A stretch of 64,000 bases of DNA from Lumbricus terrestris (Eukaryota > Annelida > Clitellata > Crassiclitellata > Lumbricidae), in assembly GCA_949752735.1 (NCBI GenBank), contig OX457039.1, forward strand, positions 42,646,199-42,710,198, in the 5' to 3' direction. The notes under the pieces were generated by a model. That model was not told where the DNA came from. It saw only the letters and a program-made list of their open reading frames with translations, and searched no databases. The position numbers were made by a program, and so were the translations under genes. Shown piece by piece: positions 1 to 12,613 of this stretch. The stretch's first letter is position 1, and each line of letters begins with the position of its first letter.

Positions 1-616
1 AGCGGCAGCCATAAACAGTCGCCCATCCGTCTGGTTATTCGTGTTAAAAATGCTATAGAGGAAAGTGAAACTATAAAGGTATGCGTAAATATTCCGGTAG
101 TCTACGGCTCAGAAAAAAGTTTAACTTTTTTATTTTATTTTCGATCATGGAAAGTCAGATCGTCTCACGAGTGTAACTTTGTCACTTAGTTGCTATAGAC
201 ATGATGTTAGAGTTCAGGAAAAGTTGTAGGCCTACGATGTCCAAAGTGGGATATTTATCTAAATTTTGCCTACATCATCGTACGATTATCATTAAACCTA
301 TCTCAAAGACCTAAACATAACGGTATAGCTTATATGTTAGGTTGTAGTTAAGCGACGACTTTGCACTTTTACAGTAGTTACAAACAGTATAGCTATACTA
401 CTATAGATCTGATAATAAGCATACGGCTGTAATTTGATAATATCCATTTTACAAAGTTCATAAGTGCACATTGAGCCCGAGAAAACTTTAAGATACGTAG
501 GCTGCATAGACTGGAAAAGGTAAATTTTCAGTTGAGAACGAGAGACAGTTTTCCTAGGAGAATCGCGAATATGAGGAGATAGCTAGTACCTCATTCCTCA
601 AATGGAGGGATAGGGT
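1..616. other. Intergenic sequence, nothing recognised
   Basis: AT-rich single-copy-looking sequence with stops in all frames. It lies downstream of the Wnt11 stop codon, which is transcribed away from the window's left end toward it. No motif or repeat family was recognised. Confidence 0.5.
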
Positions 617-890
617 CAAGGCCGTAGCTAGGGGGTGTTTTGTGTGTTTGAACACCTCCGAAATGGAAAATGTGAAAAATAATAGAATGCACTTACGAGC
701 ATATCATGTAAAAACCATGAAATAAAAACCACGAAAGACCCCGAAATAAAAAAAGGTAATCAGTTTTCAGGAAGGGAAATTGGTGACATTTCTTGAAGAT
801 TTCGGCCGGATGACTAAAAAAAGGTCATGAGTTTTTTGGGAAGGGAAATTGGTGAAACGCCCCACGAAATCAAATTCTGGCTACGGCCTG
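617..890. mobile_element. Candidate MITE with GGCCGTAGC-type ends
   Basis: The left end reads AAGGCCGTAGCTAGG and the right end CTGGCTACGGCCT, an imperfect inverted repeat. The interior has two direct copies of a phrase ending in AGGGAAATTGGTGA (near 772 and 841). The ends resemble the CAGTGGCGTAGCCAGG family at 13832, but I could not find a matching target duplication, so the borders are approximate. Confidence 0.4.
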
Positions 891-1359
891 TATGAAGTGG
901 GCCTAAAGACAGAAAGAATGCGCGCAAGCAATTATAGGCTACCAGCTGTATGCATTCGCATAGCCATTGGTGTAATCGAACTCTATCTCTATTTGAGATT
1001 TCGTTTATCTTCTTTCAAAGACGCAACATCGTTAGAGGACTTCTCTGAAGATAGACAAAACACTATTTGCCCTGATCATAACTGATGTCTGTTTAAATCA
1101 AACCAGCAATTCTAGGATAGGCTGTATACCCTAACACCATGCATCTCTCCTTCCTGACAATTTGCACCTCTACTTCCTGATATCTTACTCCTATACTTTC
1201 TGACATCTTGCGACTTCCTGGCATTTTTCTATATACCGATATCCTATAACTAGACTGCAAGCAGAACAGTTCACACACATGTGACATTCTTCTCGACCAC
1301 GTGGAGATCTCGTCATCTCTTGAACCGTTGGAATCACAGTCCAAGACCTGTCATTTGAA

Positions 1360-1900
1360 CTATATCAAATGACTGGCATAATATTGATTTTATTTTAATT
1401 TACTGGAACTCATGTAGACCGACCAACAGCGCCCTTTTCTTCTACTTCGGTCTTTTTCAGCCTTGGATCTTCTATATACAGCGCTAGGCCCATTATCTCA
1501 TTATTAAAATTAGTCTATGTTTTTTCAAATTCAAGCTTAAAGTAAGCCAACAAGGTCCTCGTCCCTGTGGCGTGGTGTAAACTGTAAAAATGCCTCTAGA
1601 CGCAACGACCGCTGTTGCCGCGTTTAAAATTTCAGACAAATCCCAGAAGTTTTGGCGGAATTATTATGACACTTTTTGTTGAGGTCTACTTTTGATCCGG
1701 ACGCACTGTATATCAAATGACCCCCATATTGATTTTATTTTATTTTTGGAACTCGTGTAGACTAACAGCGCCCTTTTCTTCGATTATTGTGAATATAACT
1801 ATAATTATTATTATAATTATTATTATTAAATTCATGCTTGGAGTACACGGTCCTCATCCCAGGAGTGTTGTGTAAAGGTGCCTGTACAGACACAACGGCA
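1360..1900. repeat. Imperfect direct duplication, two ~200-260 bp units
   Basis: Unit 1 (about 1360-1620) and unit 2 (about 1708-1900) share TATATCAAATGA, then ATATTGATTTTATTTTA, then CAGCGCCCTTTTCTTC. After a variable gap they share ACAAGGTCCTCGTCCC versus ACACGGTCCTCATCCC and a GTGTAAA. The order is kept, so this is one segment duplicated in tandem and then diverged. Unit 2 runs into the TAG microsatellite. Confidence 0.65.
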
Positions 1901-1916
1901 TTATTATTAGTAGTAG

Positions 1917-2196
<280 letters not shown>

Positions 2197-4470
2197 AAAA
2201 AGAGCATAAAGACAAAACAAGATCTCTTCTTTATCGCGCTCTTTCTTCGAATCCTTTGTCATGAATTGCTTCATAAATCATAATATTATGTCCAAATGCG
2301 TCACAATTAACGGTTCTCTGGACTTCTTTCTTCGCCTATTGTGCACGGCTTCTGCCTCTCTGCTCGTTTTAGCAATAGAGTTCTAAAAGATGCGAGTCTT
2401 TCTGATTATACCACGAATAGTTCTTCTCAAACATATTTTTTACCATGTTGGCGTGGGCTCTTCCTCCATTTTCAGTGCTTTGTTTATGACATCGTTTTCT
2501 GTTCAGCTGACGTTTCCATCTGTGTTTTTGCGAACTTAAATGTAGCCTAGAGCTAAACAAACCTAATGAGAACGATGTGGGGATGGGAACACAGCAAATT
2601 GAGATGAGTTGGAGATGCATACAAACAAACTCACGAGAATGGGATGGTGGAGACAAATTCTATGCTTTGTTACTCAGTATTGAGAGTCTAGTCTGTCTGA
2701 CAACTTAGCAGGACTCCAGCGCTCCCAGAAATCCACGCTTCTGACCAAAAGACTTTTGTAGAGGCAATTACATGGTAAATAAGTATGAATCGATGACGCT
2801 TCAAAAGAATGTGAATATGATAATCAAGTCAACTTTTGATGCTTTACAAGATAATTTTTGATCACATTTGAAATTCACAGTGTCTAAATTTATGTCATGG
2901 ACGTTTAAGACTTGAATGGTCGAAGCTAATACCTTGAAATAATACAACAAATTAGGTCTACAGAAAAACGTGGAAATTCTTTTGTCCTTTATAGGCCTAC
3001 TCTTAAAATAACCGACTATCAGCAGAGCGTTAAATCGTCAGTAAATTTCATATTGCAATATCTTAGGTCGTATTCATTCAATAACTTAAAGCTAAAATTC
3101 ATCACCGCTATCAACGCTGTTGTAGACACACTATAGAATCAGATCCTTTCCAAAAAAATTATTAACACTTAGGCTTATAATGTAAAATCTATATAAGTTT
3201 GGGGTTGTGTAGTCACTTTATTTTGTAGTTTAGTCTGTAGGCTATACTCTAAGCGATAACAATTAGGCCTATACCCGTCCAGGCACTTTCTTTACAACTC
3301 AGACGAAACTGAACTCGCGTTGTTTTCAAGTAGAGTCTATAATTAATAATCTATGTCATGCTTTATACTGTTACTGAAGTCGTTTCAACAGTCAGTCACA
3401 TGCGTATTTAAATTACACAACGATAATATTAACACGGAAAATATTGATGATCTAGAATGCCGGATATTGGACCAGTACGAAGGCGATGTCACTTTCGCTT
3501 AGGTTGGCTTGGCAACTGACTAGGCCTACGTGCAGGCCGAGGACACGGATTTCTTTTCATGCATTGGCATTGCGCTTTCGAGCAAGCTCGGTGAACTGAT
3601 CGTACATAAGTTGAACGATAAGCTAATCAATGAATCGGTCAATCAATCAATCAATTAGTCAATCAATCAGTAATTCAATCAGTGTTGAACGTCCACCAAT
3701 GTTTTTCATTTGATTGATGTAGCAGATGAAAAATTCCTCGTGTATTAAATTCCATCGCAATCATCAAAGCAGTTGGACAAAACGCTAATAGTCACCCAAG
3801 ACTAAAAATAGTCCTTCCCATTGACTTAATATTGGCAAATCATAATTTATGCATGGATGACCTTAAACTACCTTCTAATAGTTTACTAAGACGCTTCCTT
3901 TGCATTCGTTGGTCTTCACAGTAGCCCACGCAATCTATGACCTACCACCGCTTTAATTAATTGGCTGAAAGTTAACGACTGAACCATTGAGCAGATAATT
4001 GTTGTGTGGCGCCTCTATTGAACAGGGTAAATATTATAATAACTCTTTCAGACTGTTTTCTTGTCTGTCCATTACCGACAGCACGGCAGTGAATGGTAGT
4101 ACGGCTAAAAATATATACACAGCGACTCGCCCTATTATTGTGAAACGACTGATACCAGGATTGATCGCGTACAGCTCACTGAGCTCAGTGGTGCGTGGAT
4201 CACTGCAGGCAACGAGAACGTATTCCGCAGAAAAAGAACCACGGACCTCCGTCATAATTTACATCAAGCTGTTAAACGGAAAACGAAAGAAGTCACAATG
4301 GATCGTTTTCCCATGCTCTTCCACTGTCACTGCAGTCCTTGATGTTCAATGGCTGCTCACTCCTCTCAGAAGTCAACTGATCCATGGCGACCAGTGAGAG
4401 CAAAATTCAGTGACATCACAGTGACGTAAAGCGGAAGTGACGTCAGAGCATCGGTAGAGCATCGGAAAGT
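2197..4470. other. Sequence 3' of Wnt11, no gene recognised
   Basis: AT-rich sequence downstream of the Wnt11 stop. It should contain the 3' UTR next to 4470, but no clear poly(A) signal was identified. A short AATC repeat occurs at 3636-3675. A 132-codon open frame on the plus strand at 3999-4397 shows no recognisable motif. TAGGCCTAC palindromes occur at 2992 and 3521. Confidence 0.45.
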
Positions 4471-4645
4471 TTAGCGACATCTGCTGACTTCGACGGTCTT
4501 CGTGCAGGTTTTGCACTTGACGTAGCAGCACCAGTAGTACTTGCAATCGCATCGATATTGAATGTCAACGATTTCTGATGTGAAACCTCGTCCGCAGCAC
4601 ATCGACTTACAACCGGCAGAACCTTCCTGGTCCTTTTGGCACTCC
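4471..4645 (-). CDS. Wnt11: Wnt11 terminal exon, C-terminal cysteine domain
   Basis: The acceptor GATGTTTTAG is followed by GGAGTGC. The junction with the preceding exon restores the usual R-E-C of Wnt proteins. The exon encodes 57 residues and a TAA at 4473-4471. It has the twelve-cysteine C-terminal pattern, including [22 protein letters not shown] and a final SRCR. The exon was identified by its frame and cysteine spacing; no initiation codon is expected here. Confidence 0.95.
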
Positions 4646-6944
4646 CTAAAACATCACAATTATATACAGTGCTCTTAGTACTACTACTTCCCAATATTAT
4701 ATACCATTACCCCTGTCACTATAGGCCTACCTACCACAACCACTACAGCTGCCACTACCACTACTACTAGGCCTACTACAACTACTACTACTATATATAA
4801 TGATGAATTATGAACTGATAAAAATAAAATAATAACAATAGGAGCATTAATAACCCCAACAATGCCATAATGACTTTGTATCTTTTTCATCTTCATATTT
4901 ATCATCATTCTTCACATTATCATCATGTCTTGATTGTCATCATCATCATCATTTTCCGCATGATGTCAAGATGCTCACTGTCACGTATTCAATGCACCAT
5001 CATATCATTATAGGCCTACATACTGTCGTCACCTGCATATCTCGCTCTCTTGCCAAAACATTACTCTTTTGAAATCGTCAGTATACAATTATATTCTGAA
5101 ATAATAGTCATTCTAATTTCCATTGCAACTTTTTCATGTTGGTTATAAACATCATTACAATCAATGTCGTATTGTCGAATAGTCAATGCTGAACCTTCTT
5201 TTGCAATCCATCTTTACTCTCTTCCGCAGTCGTACTTTATTCATATGAACTTTGTAGTCGCGCATCAACTAACAACTTCTGTAGCTCTGTTCTTTATTTA
5301 TTTATTTATTTCTCCATTTCTATAGTGTCCCAGCAACTTCAGACTGCAAGCCTCTACTCAGAGGCGCTCCCGACTACTTCGCGAACACTGCATCGGAGTT
5401 TCACGCCAAAGCGCTAGAGTAGTTGCGGGTGAAGGACTTGCTCAAGATTCCTAGGCGGCGACTTGGGGTGGATTCGAACTTGCAAGTGCAACCCTCCGGA
5501 TGCAAAGCAACATACCCACTACACCACCGCATCCGACCAATCTGCAGTTTAAACCGTTGTCGTTACCAACAAGAAATCATGACCATCGTCAGCCTTAGAA
5601 GAAAAATTATTCTTCCCCTGCCCTGGGGGATGGGAGAAGTGCCACTCCTACCTTCCTTTGGTTCCGACGGAGCCAAGCGATGCCTCCGGAAGACAATAAT
5701 CGGGCGATTTGTTGAAGTAGATGAGTTCGGAGTCGGTGAAGTTCGACCTGAGATTGAGAACTGGAACGAGTTGCCGCTGCTTCGTCTTCCCCACTTTTCG
5801 ATTGTCGACCTCGACGGCCAACGTGTAGCTGTTGAGCAGACTGGTTCCCACCACCCTGATGTCGGCCAGAGACTTCCAGCAGGTCTTCATCGAGCAAGAC
5901 CCAGATACACCATGACACTTGCACGTCGTCGACAGACTCTCCGTCATCATCTGTCGAATCAATCACACCGGAAGGAGCGATGAAGCATCCGGTTGGATTG
6001 GTGTTTTATGCACATACACGTACGCACACACCTGCACACACACACACACGCACACACACCTACGCACGCACACCCATACACTCATACACGCTCATAGAGT
6101 CACACGCATCACACACACACGCACACTCACGTGTTAGTATTACTGCCACTTTAAAACGACAGTGAAATCAAATGAAGTTTGAGCAAAATGTGTTTTTCTG
6201 CAAAAACACACTATTTGTAGGTGTAAGTGTTTCATAGGTTGAGTATTATTGGGTCTATGCTATGGATTTCTGGATTAATGAATGTATGGATAGATGAATG
6301 GATGGATGAACGGACTGCTTTGTGCATGGTGGATGGATGGATGGATGGATGGATGGATGTGTGAATGCATGGGTGGATGGATGGATAAATGGATGAATGA
6401 ATTGATGGATGAATGAATGGATGAAACCACGAACGTATACGGGCTGCTTTGTGGATAAATAGATGGATGGATAGATGGACGAGGCAGTGAGTGGATGGAT
6501 CAATTGGTTGGTGATTGGACGGAAACATTGTCCGATATAGTGGCACAATCGAACATAAAAATTATAGATTTCACTTTCATGTATCCTTCTGATCTGGATT
6601 TCAACCTCAGCCCAGATTTGAAAACCACAAGGTTATTGCCACTGCACCTATCCATCACACACCACATTATACACAGGATATATTATTATGTCAAAGCCTG
6701 GCAGTCTAGTCGATAGATAAACTGAACGCTCGAAGGGGGTCACAACATTATTTCATCTCCGACCTGACAAGTAGTTTTCGCTTCCCTATACGCTGGGCGG
6801 GTTGAAGTGGTTGAAGAGTTCGTTCTGCGCTGACAGATTTCCACTTAAGCGCCTTACACAATGTGCTCAGTCTTCTCGCATATACGCCAGATGTGATGCT
6901 TTATGATAGCCACGATGGCAGGCGCATGGGGGGCCCGGACAGGA

Positions 6945-6996
<52 letters not shown>

Positions 6997-9900
6997 AGCA
7001 GAGAGAATTATTGAGACAATGCTATGGTGTGTGTATGTGTATACATGTGAAGGAGGCGAACAGGAAGAAATGTTCACAGAAGGCTGCTATCTCGTGCTGC
7101 AGTGAGAAAAGAGGACCAGCAGCAACAACAATTGATGATTGCGATTATAATATGCGAGTATAACATAAACAAGCAAAGTTGAAGAGAAATCGTCAAGAAC
7201 ATCATACACTGCAGAAACAGAGTTAAAGAGAAATGGGATAAATATATTGTGTGTAGAGTGCTGTAATGTATATACAGGGTGGCTCAAAAAAAAACGTACC
7301 ACCGGGAAAAATGCGATATCTTCGCAGCCGATTGGGGTTTTTCTGCGAAAATTTCACAATTTGAAGGGGAATGAATATACAACAATCCCTGAAAGTTTCA
7401 TTTGAAACTTTTCATGTTTGCAAAAGTTACAGCTGTTCAAACTTAAAATTTCGTTTTTTCAATTATCCGGAGAATCATGCTCCAATACAAGTGATTTCAT
7501 TAGGATGTTTGGCAAATTACAACACACACACATTGATGATGATGTCATACGACCTCACTATGAGCTGTAAAGAAGCTGTTTATGAAGCAATCTGCTGGTA
7601 TTTGGTGATATTTTATAGATTAAGGTCTCAATTGGTGAACCCAAACAATGAACGTCATGGGCAAAGTTTCTGCAAAAGATAAAATGGGAACTCGGACTTT
7701 GCATGAACAGAGACTGAGACATCGCGTGATCATAGCAAAATACCCAGTGAAAAGTGGAGCCTGAGCACATTGAAGACTATCTGCAAACATGTTTATGTAA
7801 CGAAGATCAGATGTCGGAAGAGAGGCAGGAAGTGGTCGCTTGATCTGACGGAAAAAGCGCGATTTTCACGAAATTCGCTTGGTAATCGAAAGGTCAAGTT
7901 TGCAAAGCAAATCGTGGTTTCGGCATCAGATATGCCGGCGTGTGTTGCGGCTGCAAGAAAAGACTGCAATTAATCCCATTCAGTAGGTTAGATGTCAAAC
8001 TCATCATTGAACTCGCTTACCCAGACTCATTGAAGACCAGGTATGCTCTAACATCTGGTTTTATTATGCAGCAGGACAGTGCGCCTGCTTGCTCGCACGG
8101 CAAGGTTGATTATGATGGCGCTACCTTATTGACATCAACTGAAGTAAATGCATTGGCAAAGATGATTTACAAACTCGCCATACCTTAACCCTCTTGTTTA
8201 TCACGTCTGGGGAGCTATGCTGGAACGCTGCAAGACATTTAATCCCAAGTTGGAGAACATTGGCCAGCTGAAGCAAGTCTTGCTGCTAATGTGGGGTCAG
8301 TTGCCGCAGGACCCGACCAACAAGGCCATACTAAGCTTCACAAAAAGAATTTGAGCTTGTGTTAAGGCAGAGAGTGGACACTCTCATTATACCTTACAAT
8401 AAACTGCAAAACCGAATGCTGAGGTCGTAGGGAAAAGTGATATCATATGACATGGAAATCTACAAGTGACGTAAATTTTCCGCGGATATTTGAAAAAACG
8501 AAATTTTAAGTTTGAACAGCTGTAACTTTTGCAAACATGAAAAGTTTCAAATGAAACTTTCAGGGATTGTTGGAAATTCATTCTCCTACAAATTGGGATA
8601 TTTTCGCAGAAAAAGTTCAATCGGCGGCGAAGATATCGCATTTTCCCCGGTGGTACGGTTTTTTTTGAGCCACCCTGTATATAATTATATATATGCATTA
8701 AAATAGGCCTATGTACGTGTATATATATATATATATGTATATATCAGAGCAGAGGTGGATTGACGGCTGCAAAGGCGATGCGTGCTAGAGGCTATAAATA
8801 GTTAAAGAAAAGTCATTTATCAAACGGGCCGAGGTGCTGATATACGATGCACTGAACGATGACGAAGTGGAAGAAGCAGAAGAAGAAGAAGAGAAGGAGG
8901 AGGAGAAAGAGAGGAATAGACTGGCAGAGAAGATGCTGAGGAAATTAAGAAAAGAGAATACGGACTAAAAGAGGAAGAGGAGAAGGAAGAAGGCGAATAA
9001 GAGGAGAAGCAAGACATAGCAGCAAAAGTATGACACATACATTGCATATAGACGTGGCCTAAATACATGCATACTGCATACATATATAATTATATATGTA
9101 CGCACATACAGACAAATTGTGCTTAATTTACTGCGCCACTGTCCGTACTTATAGGTTGTGCCAGTCCCAAGGCTGGAGAAAAAGGAGGGCGACGCTATTC
9201 AGCCTTCATACAAGGCATTGTCGTTAAATAGAAACTAATCCAGAAATTGCGTCTGCATATACGAGTAACCAGTTCACAGTTGAGCGGGAATAGACTACGT
9301 GAAACTAGATAGGCCTATCTTTATACAAAATTATATTATATAACAGAGTAATAATAATAATAATTACGACAATTTATTTGGCGCCGTAGCACAGCCATGC
9401 CTGACAGGGGCGTCTTGAAAAACAGATGACAGAATGACAAAACAGAATGACCCTTCTGCAATTAGTGCTGTATTGCACACATGTAGGCCTATAGCCTATT
9501 ATTAGCTACCTTTCTCTAAGTTGACAGTGTGTGTGTTTTTGTGTGTTTGTGTGTGTGTATGTGTGCGTGTGTGTGTGTGTATATACCTTTCTGCCAACGC
9601 GACTGTTGTGTAAGTTCATCATCGATCTCTTCGCTTTGTCCTTCGTCTTGTTCCACGGTGAGTCGGCGAAGTTCTGCGTAAATGCTGCTCCGAATCGGAC
9701 GTCATCGCTGCACCCTCCCCACTTGAAGTCACCGGTCGGGGCCTCGTGCGGCTGTCGTCCGCAGTGGCACTTGTTCGTGTTGCCTGAGCTGCAGAACTTG
9801 GCGACGGACTGTGTGAGGGAGGCGGAGGCCAACGCGTAGACGACTGCCTGCTCTCGACTGCCTGAAAAATCAACGATATATTCATTCATTCGTTCATTCA

Positions 9901-12577
9901 TCCATTCATCCATCCATCCATTCATTCATTCATTCATTCATCCATTCATTCATTCATTCATTCATTCATTCATTCATTCATTCATTCATTCATTCATTCA
10001 TTCATTGGAAACTCATTCGGAAACTCATTTATATCGTCTTTTCAAGGAAACTACTCTGAAGCGCTCTCGACTTCAACGTGCCCAAAAAGAACGGTTTTCT
10101 TGTAATGTAATGTGGCGCAATGCAATTATTCATTTCTATAGCGCCCTTCCCAGTCATTGCCAATCAGCAGGGGCGGAGTTTATCAGGGGCTGGGGTATAA
10201 GCCCCCCCAAGAAGACCCTAATTCATTTTTGCCGTGTAAATAGTATCTTTTCTCGGGCTTAGCCCCCCGCCCCAAGAAGGCTTTAGCCCCTCCAAGAACG
10301 GAAATCAAACTACGCCCATGCCAATCAGTAGCACTATACATCAAAAGATATGCACGCGTGGTATTGCGAGTATAGAAAGGCGAAGGCGGCGATGAATAAC
10401 GATGTTAGTAGGGCCTAATAAAATGTATTTTTTGTAGGGCTGTTGTTCGATTAAAAATTTTAATCGAAATTAATCGCGCGATTAATTTTTTTAATCGCAA
10501 TTAACTGCAAATTAATCGCAATACATTTCCTTCAAATAATATTAATCTTAATATTTTCTAGGGACCATGAAGCATAAAATTTTAATGACTGAATGCATTC
10601 TTTCTATTGCAAACATATTTAACAACCGTTAGCTTAGACCTATTGAATTTCTGCATTTAGTTTACTGAACAGTTTTGTATGACAGACATATATGCCTAAT
10701 TGAAACACTTCAAATCAGTCAACTGCTCAAAATCCGTTAATTTTTTCATTTGAGCCGCCTTTAATTAAAATGACATACCGGTAGGCCTAAATGTGAAATT
10801 AGACAACCATTTTATGACTATCAAGATTAATTATTTATTCAGTCAATTGTTTAGGCAGACCAGTTTAAAATTATTTAAATTGGTCGGTTAAAGGGAAGCT
10901 CTTATTAATTGACAATAGTAGGTCTACTATTGAACCTCATTATAAAGTCACAATTTTTAACAAGAGGCTGCGGTTCTCGCCAAAACTCGTTGCAGTTGTC
11001 CTTCTGTAAACATTTATCATTTGAAACCTGGATCCATTGGTCTTGCCATCTCATGGAGTTCAACCAACGTAGTCTGACGCCTGACGTGGTGAGGAAAGAG
11101 CAAACACCTTAGTGGACGCGGACGATATCAACGGTTCATCGTTAGCGTTAAATGCATGTTTTGGTACGCATGCAGGCGATAATTGAGCAAAGAATTGCTA
11201 CGATTATAGGCCTACTCAAATTCTTTTTGGAATATTTGCCAAAGAATGTAGGCCTATCACTAGTTTTAAGTATGCGAACCTTCCGTTTAAAACGAGTTTT
11301 CTGCCTTTAAATTTGATTCCATTTTAATCAGATCTAATTAACGCGTACGATTAATGCGTTAAAATTTTTAATCGCAAATTTTTTTAACGCGTTAATCGCA
11401 CGCGTTAACGCGATTAAATCAACAGCCCTAATTTTTTGGTGTTTACTTGTTGCATCTACTTACGTAGCTAAACCCTCCCCTTCTCCCACCATGTATCATG
11501 GCTCACAGCGTGGACTCTGCATGAAAGCATTTGTGAACTCTTGAAGCTAAGTGGAACCCTATGCGTTCACACACGCATGCCTCTACGCTGATTCCATTCT
11601 CTGCTCAGCAGCGTTGCCTCCCTTGGGCGTCTTCGTGTGGATACCCTTTTCCCTGTTCATACGGATCCACCCGTTCATTCCACACCCGTGCACACAATCA
11701 CCTGGCCAACCTGTCTGTCAGTCGACCGATAAATCGATCAGCAGGTGTAAGGTGGGAGGGTGGCTGCAAAGGAGAAGAGCTTGATCAACGAACGCTGGAT
11801 GAAGGGCAGAGGGAGGGAGGAGTGAGGAAGGGAGGGCAGTCGGTCGATTGGGTGTTGACTGAAATGAATTATACGCACGTAACGATTCAAGATATTTCTA
11901 TCCTACAAAACCTACAGACACATTAGCTGAATCACCGTTAATCTTTGGGATTTGTTCAACGAACAAGCATCTGTGCAAGGAAGGGAGGGGGCGTAGGTCC
12001 ATAGTCCCTCAACTGGGAACATATGGGTCCAATTCCAGACTCCGAAGACAGGCAAACGGGGTTGGGGGGGTTGTTGTTGGCGTGAGGGGGTGTATGCCAC
12101 ATGGATTGGGAGGAGATAAGATTTATGATTTATTAGGCCATGTCAGTGTTCGTGAACGCGTTTCGAAGAAATGCAAACACAACACAGCATGCATGTCCTT
12201 CATCCTGCAGCGCATTCCAGCAATTCTTTCCAAGTAAGTCCTCTATTTCTGCAATGGCCTCTCTTTCTTTCCGTGAACATGAAACGAAATTGCAGATGCC
12301 TGAATCAAATCAATTTTGTTTGATTGATTGATTTACGGCAAAGACAATCCAACGTTATGCATGTGCTTTTGCATTTACAGACGCCTTTCCTCTTCTGTAC
12401 TAGAGAAACCTTTCTAGGAAATTCAAGAATTTAGACAAAGTTATGCCAGACATTTGGTCCAAATGAGTAACAACCTCAGACTGGAACAGTCGGTGACTTG
12501 ATATTATGAGCTATGCAAGTAACACTGCAAATGCAATGTAATAATGATGATGATAGACTGTAGTAGTAGTAGTAGTG

Positions 12578-12613
<36 letters not shown>

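Noticed and set aside
5423..5983. 186-codon plus-strand open frame
   Set aside because: Lies antisense to the Wnt11 lipidation-site exon and a SINE; no motif of its own.
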